Shown in pieces: positions 8,246 to 16,697 of a stretch of 64,000 nt of DNA. This DNA is from RAM1 sp943372515 (GTDB lineage: Bacteria > Pseudomonadota > Gammaproteobacteria > Burkholderiales > Burkholderiaceae_C). A program made the position numbers and the translations under genes. Under the pieces are notes generated by a model, which searched no databases, was not told the origin of the DNA, and saw only the letters and a program-made list of their open reading frames with translations. The stretch is taken from contig CALRYY010000006.1 of assembly GCA_943372515.1 (NCBI GenBank), positions 21,426-85,425 of the forward strand. The letters are read 5' to 3'. The stretch's first letter is position 1; the number at the start of each line of letters is the position of its first letter.

Positions 8246-8640
8246 GCACGGCCCCCGGCGTGGCGCAGTGCCACGGCGTCGGCGTCGATCTGTGCCTTGA
8301 GTTCACGAAAATGCGTGACCGACAGGGGCTTGCGCGCCTGCATCCACGCCACAAGCGCCAGCGCCAGTGAAGCCCCCGGCACGGCGGCCAGTGCCCAGTG
8401 AAACTGCGAGTGCAGCGCCACCAGCATCACGGCCACGCCGCCCAGTATCAGGAACGCGCCCAGCGCCAGCGCGGCCACACCCCACGCCACAGCGCGGCTG
8501 ATCACCTCGGTGCCGTAGCCTGCGGCCTCTTCACGCACCAGCGCGGCATAGCCGGCAACATGCTCGACGACCATTTCTGGCCGGTTGATGAGGATGGTGA
8601 ATACAGGGTGAACCATGGGCGTGCCGGTTGGTGTGATCAA
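8242..8640 (-). CDS. Phage-holin-superfamily (Phage_holin_3_6-like) membrane protein
   Basis: The 132-residue protein has two strongly hydrophobic segments (AVAWGVAALALGAFLILGG and ALAAVPGASLALALVAW) after an amphipathic N-terminus, the layout of the Phage_holin_3_6 group. These are chromosomal housekeeping proteins found beside DUF883 genes rather than true phage holins. The start is ambiguous. TTG 8640 overlaps the stop of the upstream DUF883 gene, as in coupled genes, while ATG 8616 lacks a ribosome site. I report the TTG. Confidence 0.78.
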   Translation of the reverse strand: MITPTGTPMVHPVFTILINRPEMVVEHVAGYAALVREEAAGYGTEVISRAVAWGVAALALGAFLILGGVAVMLVALHSQFHWALAAVPGASLALALVAWMQARKPLSVTHFRELKAQIDADAVALRHAGGRA

Positions 8641-9053
8641 TAGCGGTTGTGGTGATGGCTGCGGCGCGCAGACATGACGAGTGCAGCCAGCGCGGCGCCT
8701 GCGGCAGCGGCGATCAGCACGGACTTGACGGGCTGCTCGGCCACATACTTGCCCGTAGCTTCTGCGTAGTGGTTGATCTGCTTTTGCACCTTGGCCGATG
8801 CATCGGACGCGGCATGGATGCCGCGGCTGGCCACGTCCTGCGCACGCGCGGCCAGGCGGTCAATGGCAGGCTCCACCACGCCGCGCAGGTCGCGCACCTT
8901 GTCGTGCGCACGGTCCAGCTGGTTGTTGGCAAAGCCGCGTGTGCTTTCCACGGCGTCTTCGGCCGATTGCAGGACGTCAGCAGACAGTTCGCGGGCGGTG
9001 TCGGCGCCATCGCGAAGGGGGTTGGCGGTGGCGTTGGAGGGGGTGGTCTGCAT
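8637..9053 (-). CDS. DUF883-family (ElaB/YqjD-like) membrane-anchored protein
   Basis: The 138-residue protein is mostly helical and charged, with a C-terminal hydrophobic anchor (VKSVLIAAAAGAALAALVM) followed by a basic tail RRSHHHNRY. This is the ElaB/YqjD/DUF883 pattern. E. coli members bind ribosomes at the inner membrane in stationary phase. An AAGGAG site lies before ATG 9053. Downstream genes overlap, forming an operon with the holin-like and 150-residue proteins. The family is clear; ribosome binding here is inferred from relatives. Confidence 0.9.
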   Translation of the reverse strand: MQTTPSNATANPLRDGADTARELSADVLQSAEDAVESTRGFANNQLDRAHDKVRDLRGVVEPAIDRLAARAQDVASRGIHAASDASAKVQKQINHYAEATGKYVAEQPVKSVLIAAAAGAALAALVMSARRSHHHNRY

Positions 9054-9091
9054 GGTGGGGTACTCCTTGGGGTGAGGTTGGGGTGGTGGCG

Positions 9092-9256
9092 TCAGCCCTT
9101 GCGGACCAGGCTCACCACAAAGCTGACGATGGCCATGATGGCGAAGATGAAGAACAGGATCTTGGCGATTTCGACGGCACCGGCGGCAATGCCACCAAAG
9201 CCGAAGACGGCTGCAATCAATGCAATCACCAGGAACACGACGGCGTAGTGCAACAT
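9092..9256 (-). CDS. DUF1328 (UPF0391) small membrane protein
   Basis: ATG 9256, with AGGAG just upstream, opens a 54-residue protein MLHYAVVFLVIALIAAVFG with a Gly-rich turn and a second hydrophobic helix ending SLVRKG. This matches the DUF1328/UPF0391 family of two-helix inner-membrane proteins. It is first in the minus-strand run leading to DUF883. The role is unknown. The gene is short and easily missed. Confidence 0.9.
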   Translation of the reverse strand: MLHYAVVFLVIALIAAVFGFGGIAAGAVEIAKILFFIFAIMAIVSFVVSLVRKG

Positions 9257-9402
9257 GTGGATCTCCTAGGGGGGCCTGGGCTGTGCCCCCGGGGTTGAGA
9301 GCGCCGGGGTCCCCCAGCGCCTGTTCCACAGGTTACGCAAAGCAACACACCCTGCTGATCAGCAGGCGGCCTGAGCGTTTGTCGGTGAATGGCAGGGCGC
9401 CG

Positions 9403-9426
9403 TGTAGGAGGGCGCCGACGCCGGTT
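9403..9426 (+). promoter_or_regulatory. TGTAGG..GGCGCCGAC motif upstream of the DUF1328-DUF883 operon
   Basis: The sequence TGTAGGAGGGCGCCGACG followed by CCGGTT closely matches the one at 12110-12133 (TGTAGGCTGGCGCCGACA, then TCCGGT). It sits between the sensor kinase gene end and DUF1328, about 150 bp upstream of the latter. It is a candidate regulator or promoter element shared within the cluster. Confidence 0.4.
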
Positions 9427-9448
9427 GGACAAGCGCCTGGCGGGCGCC

Positions 9449-10813
9449 TCAGGGTGCGGGCGAGGACGGCAACACGGCAAAAATCCGCGCGCCCTGGCCC
9501 GGTGCTGACTGCACCGTGAGGCGACCGCCGGCGGCTTCCACGCGGTGGCGCATGCCGGCCAGTCCGTGGGTGGACGGGCGCACCGTGGCGGTATCAAAGC
9601 CCTGGCCGTCGTCCTTGATCTCCACCTCCACATGGTTGTCGTAGCGGCGCAGGCTGATGTCCACCAGCTTGGCCTGCGCGTATTTGCCGATGTTGGTCAG
9701 CGACTCCTGCACCAGCCGGTACACGGTGAGCTGCATCGACTCGTCCAGCGCCACGTCGTCCAGTGCGGTCTCGACCTCCATGGCCGAGCGGTCGGAAAAT
9801 TCGCGTGCCAGTATTTCCAGCGACGCGATCAACCCCAGGTTGGACAGCGACGAAGGTCGCAGGTCTTCGATGATGCGGCGCTTCAGTGCAATGCCGCTGT
9901 TCAGCGTCTCGGTCAGGTGCTGAAGGCGCTGCGCCACGTCCTCCGAGCCGTTGCCCAGCTTGGACTTCAGCCGTGCCACGTCCAGCTTGGCAGCCGTCAG
10001 CAGCGCGCCCAGCTCGTCGTGCAGCTCGCGCGCCAGATGGCCGCGTTCCTGTTCGCGAACCATCTGCAAATGGGTGGCCAGCTCGGCCAGCGTGGCCGTG
10101 CGTTCGCGCACCTGGCGCTCCAGCAGGTCGCGTTCCTGCTGCAGCAGCACCTGCTCACGGTCGGCCGACTGTTTGAGTGCGTTGGTCTGGCGCAGGTACA
10201 GGTAAAACGCCAGCAGGCCCGCCATGGCCACAGCCGCAATGCCGATGCGCGACAGCTGCAGCGAGCGCTTGACCTGCATCTGGGCCAGATCCATCTTGCG
10301 GGCGGTGGACGAAATGAGCCTGCTGGCCTGCTCGCGGATGGCGTCCATGTGCTCCTTGCCCACATCGGTCATCAGCACGAACTTCCAGGCGTCCTCGTTG
10401 CCCTGCTTGCGCATGCGAACGCTCAGGTCCATCTCGGCCAGCTTGCGCTGTGTGTTGCGCCCCAGCAGGGCGAACGTTTTCAGCTCCTCAGGGTCATTGA
10501 TGTACAGCGTGCGCAGGGCGTCTATGGTCTGGCTGATGTCGGCCACGGCCCCGTCGTACGGCTCCAGGTAGCGCGGGTCGCCGGTCAGCAGGTAACCGCG
10601 CTGGCCGGTCTCGGCGTCCAGCATGTGCTGCAGCAGCTTGTTGAGCTGGCTGCGCGTTTGCGACGCTACGGCAATATCGTCCAGCGATTCGCTGGAGCGG
10701 TCATAGCCGGTTTCGTTGATCACCACCAGGGCACACGTTGCCAGCAACGCCAGCGGCAGGCTGATGGCCATCTTGGGGATGGAAAAATTCTTCAGCCATG
10801 AAATCAGGCGCAT
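9449..10813 (-). CDS. Sensor histidine kinase, CHASE3 plus HisKA_3 (NarL-type)
   Basis: The 454-residue kinase has TM1 at about 16-32 and a periplasmic CHASE3 domain with the typical MLDAETGQRGYLLTGDPRYL block. TM2 lies at about 189-207, followed by a coiled coil. The HisKA_3 phosphoacceptor is in ARELHDELG (His265), and a HATPase domain ends the protein (DDGQGFDTATVR, GLAGMRHRVEAAGG). ATG 10813 is chosen for its GGGGAGG site; the frame is open 60 bp further. It is divergent from its probable partner, a LuxR-type response regulator. The CHASE3 signal is unknown. The position inside a stress-gene cluster suggests it controls those genes. Confidence 0.93.
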   Translation of the reverse strand: MRLISWLKNFSIPKMAISLPLALLATCALVVINETGYDRSSESLDDIAVASQTRSQLNKLLQHMLDAETGQRGYLLTGDPRYLEPYDGAVADISQTIDALRTLYINDPEELKTFALLGRNTQRKLAEMDLSVRMRKQGNEDAWKFVLMTDVGKEHMDAIREQASRLISSTARKMDLAQMQVKRSLQLSRIGIAAVAMAGLLAFYLYLRQTNALKQSADREQVLLQQERDLLERQVRERTATLAELATHLQMVREQERGHLARELHDELGALLTAAKLDVARLKSKLGNGSEDVAQRLQHLTETLNSGIALKRRIIEDLRPSSLSNLGLIASLEILAREFSDRSAMEVETALDDVALDESMQLTVYRLVQESLTNIGKYAQAKLVDISLRRYDNHVEVEIKDDGQGFDTATVRPSTHGLAGMRHRVEAAGGRLTVQSAPGQGARIFAVLPSSPAP

Positions 10814-10890
10814 GGAACCTCCCCGCTGCGACAGCGCTGTGAATAGAATCTGCTGTACCTGCCGACTCGGCACATTTGAAAGAAGCAGAC

Positions 10891-11523
10891 ATGATCAAAG
10901 TCGGAATTGTGGACGACCACGCCATCGTGCGTACCGGGCTCAGGCAGTTTTTCTCCGAGCAGGTTGATCTGCGCGTGGTGGGTGAAGCCGCCAGTGGCCG
11001 CGAGGCCATCGACCTGGTGCGCACCACCGAGCTCGATGTGCTGTGCATGGATCTGTCCATGCCCGGCCAAAGCGGTATCGACGCATTGGCCATGATCCGC
11101 GCCAAGGCGCCTGACGTGGGCATCCTCATCCTCAGCGGCTACCCTGAAGAGCACTATGCGATGAACCTCATCCGCCAGGGCGCCAGCGGCTACCTCAACA
11201 AGGAATGCGATCCCATGGAGATCGTCAACGCGATCCGTACGATCTCGCTGGGCCGGCGCTACATCTCGCCATCGGTGGCGGAGCTTCTGGCCCAGCAGCT
11301 CAACCGCAAGGAAGGCGGCGCGCCTCATGAACAATTGTCCGAGCGCGAATTCCAGGTGTTCCTGAAACTGGCCAAGGGCGAGACGGCGGGGGATATTGCC
11401 AAGTCGCTGTCGTTGAGCGTGAAGACAGTCAGCACGTACCGAACGCGTCTGATGGAAAAGATGAGCCTGGCGTCCAACAGCGACCTCACGTACTACGCGC
11501 TCAAGAACAAGCTGATCGACTGA
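10891..11523 (+). CDS. NarL/LuxR-family response regulator
   Basis: The 210-residue protein has a receiver domain with the phosphoacceptor in LCMDLSMPG (Asp54) and acidic pair DD at 8-9. A C-terminal LuxR helix-turn-helix follows (LSEREFQVFLKLAKGETAGDIAKS, VKTVSTYRTRLMEKM). It is transcribed away from the CHASE3 kinase, with only 77 bp between them, so the pair probably shares a control region. The recurrent GTAGGA motif of the cluster is a reasonable candidate for its target, which is inference. Confidence 0.93.
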   Translation: MIKVGIVDDHAIVRTGLRQFFSEQVDLRVVGEAASGREAIDLVRTTELDVLCMDLSMPGQSGIDALAMIRAKAPDVGILILSGYPEEHYAMNLIRQGASGYLNKECDPMEIVNAIRTISLGRRYISPSVAELLAQQLNRKEGGAPHEQLSEREFQVFLKLAKGETAGDIAKSLSLSVKTVSTYRTRLMEKMSLASNSDLTYYALKNKLID

Positions 11524-11529
11524 CCTGCA

Positions 11530-11550
11530 GCGGGGTTGCATCAACCCCGC
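11530..11550. terminator. Hairpin between convergent genes
   Basis: Arms GCGGGGTTG and CAACCCCGC enclose a 3-base loop just after the response regulator stop and overlap the last codons of the convergent receiver gene. There is no T run on either side, so termination is plausible but not certain. Confidence 0.5.
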
Positions 11551-11924
11551 GCACCGCACAGCTCGATGCAGTAGTCGACAAGGGCGTCGATTTCATTGGA
11601 TTTGTCAAACACCGCGTCGGCGCCCAGCTGCGCGCAGCGCTTGCGCATGTCGGCGGTGGCGTAGTTGCTGAGCACCAGCACTTTTTGCCCCGGTTTGCGG
11701 TTGCGGCAGGCCTCCAGCACACCCAGCCCGCTGCCCTGCTTGAGAAACAGGTCCACGATGGCCAGGTCCCACGCGTTTTCGTTTTGCGCCAGCCACGCGC
11801 GGCCTTCATTTTCTGCCTCGGCGAAGCCCGCTGCCTTCACACAGGTCAGCTCTTCCAGCGTACCCACCAGATTTTCACGGATGGTCGCGTTGTCCTCGAC
11901 GATGTAGGTTCTCAGTTCCACCAT
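11541..11924 (-). CDS. Stand-alone response-regulator receiver protein
   Basis: The 127-residue protein is a single receiver domain: acidic pair at 10-11 (VEDN), phosphoacceptor Asp58 in LAIVDLFLKQGSG, and the conserved Lys in FDKSNEID. No output domain is present. Single receivers act as phosphate sinks or bind a partner. Convergent placement next to the CHASE3 kinase and NarL regulator suggests it belongs to that pathway, perhaps competing for phosphoryl groups. Confidence 0.9.
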   Translation of the reverse strand: MVELRTYIVEDNATIRENLVGTLEELTCVKAAGFAEAENEGRAWLAQNENAWDLAIVDLFLKQGSGLGVLEACRNRKPGQKVLVLSNYATADMRKRCAQLGADAVFDKSNEIDALVDYCIELCGARG

Positions 11925-12049
11925 GGTTGGTTGCTAGCTGCCGGATACTGCTGCGGCATGTTTTTTTCAGTGGCCCGATACGCTTTGAAGCTGTATCGCA
12001 ATGTATCGCCTCTTCTTGTGGAATTGTGCCAGCGGGATTTCCGCATCCA

Positions 12050-12066
12050 TGTAGGACGTCTCCTAC
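12050..12066. promoter_or_regulatory. GTAGGA-N4-TCCTAC palindrome
   Basis: A perfect inverted repeat (GTAGGA, CGTC, TCCTAC) is preceded by T, giving TGTAGGACGT, which resembles the minus-strand motif at 5261-5270. It lies in the 294-bp gap between the receiver gene and a 50-residue ORF. The symmetry suits a dimeric regulator such as a NarL-type protein. Upstream in the same gap (about 11992-12010) are two direct copies of TGTATCGC. Confidence 0.5.
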
Positions 12067-12109
12067 GGTGCGCGGCACCCGTTTTCCGCGCATTTTCGAG
12101 GGGCAAATC

Positions 12110-12133
12110 TGTAGGCTGGCGCCGACATCCGGT
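12110..12133 (+). promoter_or_regulatory. TGTAGG..GGCGCCGAC motif, second copy
   Basis: TGTAGGCTGGCGCCGACA followed by TCCGGT parallels the site at 9403-9426 and lies 43 bp after the GTAGGA palindrome. Together with that palindrome it is all I see in the 11925-12218 gap apart from TGTATCGC direct repeats. Confidence 0.4.
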
Positions 12134-12218
12134 CCCGCTGCCCGCCGATGGCCGGCATGGTTGGCGCCCCGCACACTGCCCTGCATGCGCCTGCTGACGG
12201 GCGCTGCTGGAGCGTCCC

Positions 12219-12371
12219 ATGAAACTCTTTATCGAATACACCGTGGTGCTGGCCAGCACGCTGGCGGCGGCCGCGCTGGTGGCGTTTGGTGAGCCGGCAC
12301 AAGCGGACTTGCTGATGGTCCAGGCCGCCTCTGCCGAAGACTGGCTGGGCGCAGTGTCGTGCCTGCGATGA
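12219..12371 (+). CDS. Small hypothetical membrane or exported peptide (50 residues)
   Basis: ATG 12219, with GGAG 6 bp upstream, opens MKLFIEYTVVLASTLAAAAL, a hydrophobic N-terminus that could be a signal or membrane helix. The frame ends VSCLR after 50 residues, 10 bp before the AsmA-family ATG. I recognise no family. Position and ribosome site support it moderately. It could act as a leader for the AsmA gene. Confidence 0.45.
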   Translation: MKLFIEYTVVLASTLAAAALVAFGEPAQADLLMVQAASAEDWLGAVSCLR

Positions 12372-12381
12372 GGCATTCCTG

Positions 12382-14400
12382 ATGGCTGACGTGCGGCGCT
12401 GGTTCGACCGTGAACCGCCGCTGGGCATGTCTCGTGGCATGGCACGCGCGCTGGCGGTGACCGTGGGTGTTGTGGTGCTGCTCATGGCAGTGGTGCTGTT
12501 TTTCCCGTGGGATGTGCTGCGCGGGCCGCTCAACCGGTATGTGTCGGACCAGACGGGGCGTCACTTTGAAATCACCCGGCGCCTTCACGTCAAGCCCGGC
12601 TGGACCACGCGGGTGCGACTGGACGGCGTGACCTTTGCCAACCCCGAATGGGCGCGTGACCCCTACTTGCTGCAGGCCGAGTCGGCCGAGTTCGAAATCC
12701 GGCTGCTGCCGCTGTTGCGGGGGCGCCTGGAGTTGCCGTCGCTGGCGTTGCAGGCCCCCCAGCTGGGTTTGCAGATTGAAGAAGACGGCCGGCGCACCTG
12801 GGCCCTGGGGCGCGATACCGCCGACCCCGCCAACGTGCCCCTGATCGGCGCGCTGGAGGTGGACAAAGGCGGGCTGCACTTCGTCGGCAGGGCGCACGGC
12901 GCCGACATCCGCATGGCGTTTGAAATTGACCCCCGGGCCGGCAACGCGCTGCCCCTGAAGTACGACGCCAAAGGCCGCTGGCAGGGAGAGCCTTTTTCCG
13001 CCAATGGCCGTACCGGCAGCGTGCTGGTGCTGAACACGCCGCTGCGCGAGCCGTTCCCGCTGCAGATCAATGCCGTGGCAGGCAGCACCAGCCTGCGCGC
13101 CACCGGCACGCTGGCCAGCCTGGCCACCGTGGACGGTGCCAACGCAAGCTTTGAGCTGCGCGGCGCCAACCTGGCCGACCTGTACCGCCTGGTGGGCGTG
13201 GTGCTGCCCGAGACGCCACGCTACGCCCTGAACGGCCAGGTGACGCGACAAGGGCCGGTGTGGAACGTGACGCGCATTCGCGGCCGGCTGGGCCAGTCGG
13301 ACCTGGGCGGTGAGCTCGCCTATGACCGCTCGCAAGCCGTGCCACTGCTGACGGGCAAGCTGCAGTCCAAGGTGCTGGACTTTGACGACCTGGCGCCACT
13401 GGTGGGCTTGCCCGAGCAGCCGCGCAGCGTGGCTGCGGGCCCGGCGGTGCCGGCAGCAACAGGTGTTGCGCCTGCCAGCGCCGCAACGGCGAAGAAGGCC
13501 GCGCCACCCGGGCGCGTGCTGCCCACCGCCACGCTGGACGTGCGCCGGCTGCGCGCGATGGACGCCGATGTGGTCTACAGCGCAGCGCGCATCTCGAACG
13601 TGCGCGCACTGCCGCTGGAGCGCGCTGACATCCACATCAGGATCAAGGCGGGCGTGATGGACCTGGACCCGTTGAAGCTGGGCGTGGCGGGCGGTCAGTT
13701 GTCGGGCCGCCTGCGCATCAATGCCACCAGCGACCCGGCCGCAGTGGCGGTCAACCTGGACGCCCGGGGGCTGCAGCTGAACCGCCTGTTCCCGTCGGTT
13801 GAATCCACCCGCAGCAGCCTGGGCCGCCTGGCCGGCAACATCGATTTGAAGGGGCGCGGCAACAGCGCGGCAAGCATGCTGGGCACTGCCTCTGGCGACG
13901 TGGCGCTGCTCATGGGGCAGGGGCAGATCAGCAACCTGCTGCTGGAATTCGCAGGTCTGGATGGCGGCGAGATCATCAAGTTTTTGCTGCGCGGGGACCG
14001 CAACGTGCAACTGCGCTGCGCGGCCGCCGCATTTGACGTGAAGCAGGGCGTGATGACCAGCCGCGCCATCGTGCTGGACACCGTGGACACCGTGATCGTG
14101 GGCACGGGCACCGTCAGCCTGGCAGACGAATCGCTGGACCTGGTGCTGCGCCCGTCACCCAAGGACGCGAGCATCCTGAGCCTGCGCTCGCCGCTGAAGA
14201 TCACGGGCACATTTGCCGCGCCGCGCGCCGGCCCTGACAAGGCCGCCCTGGCTGGCCGGGCCGCCATTGCGCTGGCGCTGGGTGCATTGAACCCCCTGCT
14301 GGCGCTGGCCGCCACGATAGAAACCGGACCGGGAGTGGATGCCAACTGTCCGCAAGTACTGGCCCAGGCCAATGCGGCACTGGCACCGCGTACCAAATAA
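12382..14400 (+). CDS. AsmA-family protein
   Basis: The 672-residue protein has one N-terminal transmembrane helix (about 22-43, ALAVTVGVVVLLMAVVLFF). The AsmA start pattern follows (GPLNRYVSDQTGRHFEI, LDGVTFANPEWA), and the remainder is beta-rich with a conserved C-terminal part (GTVSLADESLDLVLRPSPKD, LKITGTFAAP). AsmA-like proteins are inner-membrane-anchored periplasmic proteins implicated in phospholipid transport and outer-membrane biogenesis. A Pro/Ala-rich linker interrupts the middle near residues 350-375. It ends 1 bp from the convergent moeB stop. Confidence 0.88.
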   Translation: MADVRRWFDREPPLGMSRGMARALAVTVGVVVLLMAVVLFFPWDVLRGPLNRYVSDQTGRHFEITRRLHVKPGWTTRVRLDGVTFANPEWARDPYLLQAESAEFEIRLLPLLRGRLELPSLALQAPQLGLQIEEDGRRTWALGRDTADPANVPLIGALEVDKGGLHFVGRAHGADIRMAFEIDPRAGNALPLKYDAKGRWQGEPFSANGRTGSVLVLNTPLREPFPLQINAVAGSTSLRATGTLASLATVDGANASFELRGANLADLYRLVGVVLPETPRYALNGQVTRQGPVWNVTRIRGRLGQSDLGGELAYDRSQAVPLLTGKLQSKVLDFDDLAPLVGLPEQPRSVAAGPAVPAATGVAPASAATAKKAAPPGRVLPTATLDVRRLRAMDADVVYSAARISNVRALPLERADIHIRIKAGVMDLDPLKLGVAGGQLSGRLRINATSDPAAVAVNLDARGLQLNRLFPSVESTRSSLGRLAGNIDLKGRGNSAASMLGTASGDVALLMGQGQISNLLLEFAGLDGGEIIKFLLRGDRNVQLRCAAAAFDVKQGVMTSRAIVLDTVDTVIVGTGTVSLADESLDLVLRPSPKDASILSLRSPLKITGTFAAPRAGPDKAALAGRAAIALALGALNPLLALAATIETGPGVDANCPQVLAQANAALAPRTK

Positions 14401-14401
14401 C

Positions 14402-15157
14402 TCAGCCGCTTTGCCCGCTACACACCGGGCATACCGGGTCGCGGGCGGTGCGCACTTCGCTCCATTCCATGGCGCGGCCTTCCAGCATCAGCAGGCGGCC
14501 CGCGGCAGATGGGCCCACACCGGCCAGCAGCTTGAGAGCCTCGGCGGCCTGCATGGCGCCGATGATGCCCACCAGGGGCGCAAACACGCCCAGGGTCGCG
14601 CATTGCGCTTCTTCTATGGCGGTATCGGGCGGGAACACGCAGGCATAGCAGGGCGACTGCGCGCTGCGCGCGTCGTACACCGCCAGTTGCCCGTCAAACC
14701 GCACGGCGGCGCCAGACACCAGTGGCTTGCGGTGGCGCACGCAGGCGGCGTTGACGGCCTGGCGGGTGGCGAAGTTGTCGCAGCAGTCCAGCACCACGTC
14801 AGCGGTAGCCACCAGGGCGTCCAGCTCCTGTGGGCCGGCGCGCTGCACCAGCGCAGTCACCCGAACGTCGGGGTTGAGGTCGGCGATGGCCTGTTGCGCG
14901 GACAGCGCCTTGGGCTGGCCCACGCGGGCCGTGGTGTGGGCGATCTGGCGCTGCAGGTTGGTCAGGTCAACACGGTCGTTGTCCACCAGCGTGATGTGCC
15001 CGACGCCGGCGCTGCCCAGGTACAGCGCCACCGGGGAGCCCAACCCCCCCGCGCCGATGACCAGCGCATGGGCGCCAGCCAGACGTTCCTGGCCCTCGAT
15101 GCCGATGTCGTCGAGCAGGATGTGCCGCGAATACCGCAGCAGCTGGTCGTCGGTCAA
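14402..15157 (-). CDS. moeB: Molybdopterin-synthase adenylyltransferase (MoeB/ThiF/HesA family)
   Basis: The 251-residue E1-like enzyme has the nucleotide-binding GAGGLG at 35-40, the ThiF signature DNDRVDLTNLQRQ, CCDNFATRQAVN, and a zinc site of CYAC and CPVC pairs. It adenylates the C-terminal Gly of a ubiquitin-like sulfur carrier (MoaD or ThiS). MoeB is the usual assignment, but ThiF activity cannot be excluded. Its start overlaps the stop of the C-terminal protease gene by 4 bp, a coupling common in betaproteobacteria. A molybdopterin role fits the molybdenum formate dehydrogenase encoded later in the window. Confidence 0.88.
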   Translation of the reverse strand: MTDDQLLRYSRHILLDDIGIEGQERLAGAHALVIGAGGLGSPVALYLGSAGVGHITLVDNDRVDLTNLQRQIAHTTARVGQPKALSAQQAIADLNPDVRVTALVQRAGPQELDALVATADVVLDCCDNFATRQAVNAACVRHRKPLVSGAAVRFDGQLAVYDARSAQSPCYACVFPPDTAIEEAQCATLGVFAPLVGIIGAMQAAEALKLLAGVGPSAAGRLLMLEGRAMEWSEVRTARDPVCPVCSGQSG

Positions 15158-16590
15158 TTCTCTTTTTTCTCTTCCTTGCGCTCGACCTGCGTCTTGCTGA
15201 TGAGCACGGGGCGGCCCTTGAGCTGGTTCAGTGCCTGCACCAGCTGGAAGTCGTTGTCGCTGCCGAACTCAGGCATCTTGCGGTCTTGCGGCGGCTTGCG
15301 GGCTTCTTCTTCGGCGCGCTTGAGGGCTTCCTCGCGGGCCTTTTCGCGCACCGGGTCCTTGACCTCGGGGCCCTGGCCGCTGCCCAGGTGCTTTTGCAGG
15401 TCGGATTCACGCGTGCGCAATGCGGCAAAGATGTTGCCGTCGGCGGTTTCGTCCACCAGCACGTCGGGGATGATGCCCCGGGCCTGGATGGAAGTGCCGT
15501 TAGGCGTGTAATAGCGCGCCGTGGTGAGCTTCAGGCCGGTGTCGGGGCCCAGCGGCCGCACCGTCTGGACGGAGCCCTTGCCAAAGGTCTGGCTGCCCAG
15601 GATGGTGGCGCGCTTGTGGTCCTGCAGGGCGCCGGCGACGATCTCGCTGGCAGACGCCGAGCCTTCGTTGACCAGCACCACCAGCGGCACGTTTTTCAGG
15701 GCGGCGGGCAGGCGCTTGAGCGGGTCAGCGCCACTGCGGCGCTGGTAAAACTCGGGCGCGGCCTTGTAGATGAACTTGCTTTCGGCCAGCTGGCCGTTGG
15801 TGGACACCACCGTGACGTTTTCGGGCAGGAACGCGGCCGAAATGGCCACGGCAGCATCCAGCAGGCCGCCCGGGTCATTGCGCAGGTCCAGCACCATGCC
15901 CTTGAGGTTGGGCTCGGCGCGGTAGATTTCCTCGACCTTGCGGGCAAAGTCGTCCACCGTGCGCTCCTGGAACTGGCTCAGGCGGATCCAGCCGTAACCG
16001 GGCTCGATGACCTTGCCCTTGACGGACACCGTCTTGATTTCCTCGCGCGTGATGGTCACCGGGAAGGTGCGGTTCTCGTCCTTGCGGTAAATGGTCAGCA
16101 GCACCTTGGTGTTGGGCTCGCCGCGCATGCGCTTGACGGCGTCGTTCAGGCTCAGGCCCTTGACCAGCGTGTCGTCGATCTTGGTGATCAGGTCATTGGG
16201 CTTGAGGCCGGCGCGAAACGCCGGGGAGCCTTCAATGGGGGACACCACCTTGACCAGGCCGTCTTCCTGCGAGATTTCGATGCCCACGCCGACAAAGCGG
16301 CCGGACGTGCCCTCGCGGAATTCCTTGAACGACTTCTTGTCGAAATACTGCGAATGCGGGTCCAGGCTGGCGACCATGCCCGAGATGGCGTCAGAGATGA
16401 GCTTTTTCTCATCAATGGGCTCGACGTAATCTGTCTTGACCATGCCGAAAACTGCGGCGAGCTGCTGCAGTTCTTCAAGCGGCAACGGCGCGAGTGATCC
16501 GCGCGCTACCGTCTGCAACGACACCGTGGTGAGCACACCGGCCAGGGCGCCCACCGAAATCCAGCCCGCGATCTTGAGTTTATGGCTCAT
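15154..16590 (-). CDS. ctpA: S41-family C-terminal processing protease
   Basis: The 478-residue protease has an N-terminal membrane anchor or signal (about 8-24), a PDZ domain at about 100-170 (GVGIEISQEDG, PNDLITKID) and the S41 core. The predicted catalytic residues are Ser313 in GSASASE and Lys338 plus Gln342 in TFGKGSVQ, with the right 25-residue spacing. Tail-specific proteases act in the periplasm on envelope proteins. The C-terminus is a charged low-complexity tail (KAREEALKRAEEEARK). It is followed by the coupled moeB gene and preceded by gpmA on the same strand across a gap of about 107 bp. Confidence 0.93.
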   Translation of the reverse strand: MSHKLKIAGWISVGALAGVLTTVSLQTVARGSLAPLPLEELQQLAAVFGMVKTDYVEPIDEKKLISDAISGMVASLDPHSQYFDKKSFKEFREGTSGRFVGVGIEISQEDGLVKVVSPIEGSPAFRAGLKPNDLITKIDDTLVKGLSLNDAVKRMRGEPNTKVLLTIYRKDENRTFPVTITREEIKTVSVKGKVIEPGYGWIRLSQFQERTVDDFARKVEEIYRAEPNLKGMVLDLRNDPGGLLDAAVAISAAFLPENVTVVSTNGQLAESKFIYKAAPEFYQRRSGADPLKRLPAALKNVPLVVLVNEGSASASEIVAGALQDHKRATILGSQTFGKGSVQTVRPLGPDTGLKLTTARYYTPNGTSIQARGIIPDVLVDETADGNIFAALRTRESDLQKHLGSGQGPEVKDPVREKAREEALKRAEEEARKPPQDRKMPEFGSDNDFQLVQALNQLKGRPVLISKTQVERKEEKKEN

Positions 16591-16697
16591 GCTTACAAGT
16601 CCTCTTCACTTCAATATACACCCGGCACTGCTATATGACGACACCTGTGCACCGGGGTTCCAGGGACTTTGGGGTTTTGCGGCAAAGTACCGGGCCT

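Noticed and set aside
8242..8640. Prophage remnant because of the holin-like gene
   Set aside because: No other phage genes are near; the DUF883 and DUF1328 neighbours show it is the chromosomal holin-superfamily protein.
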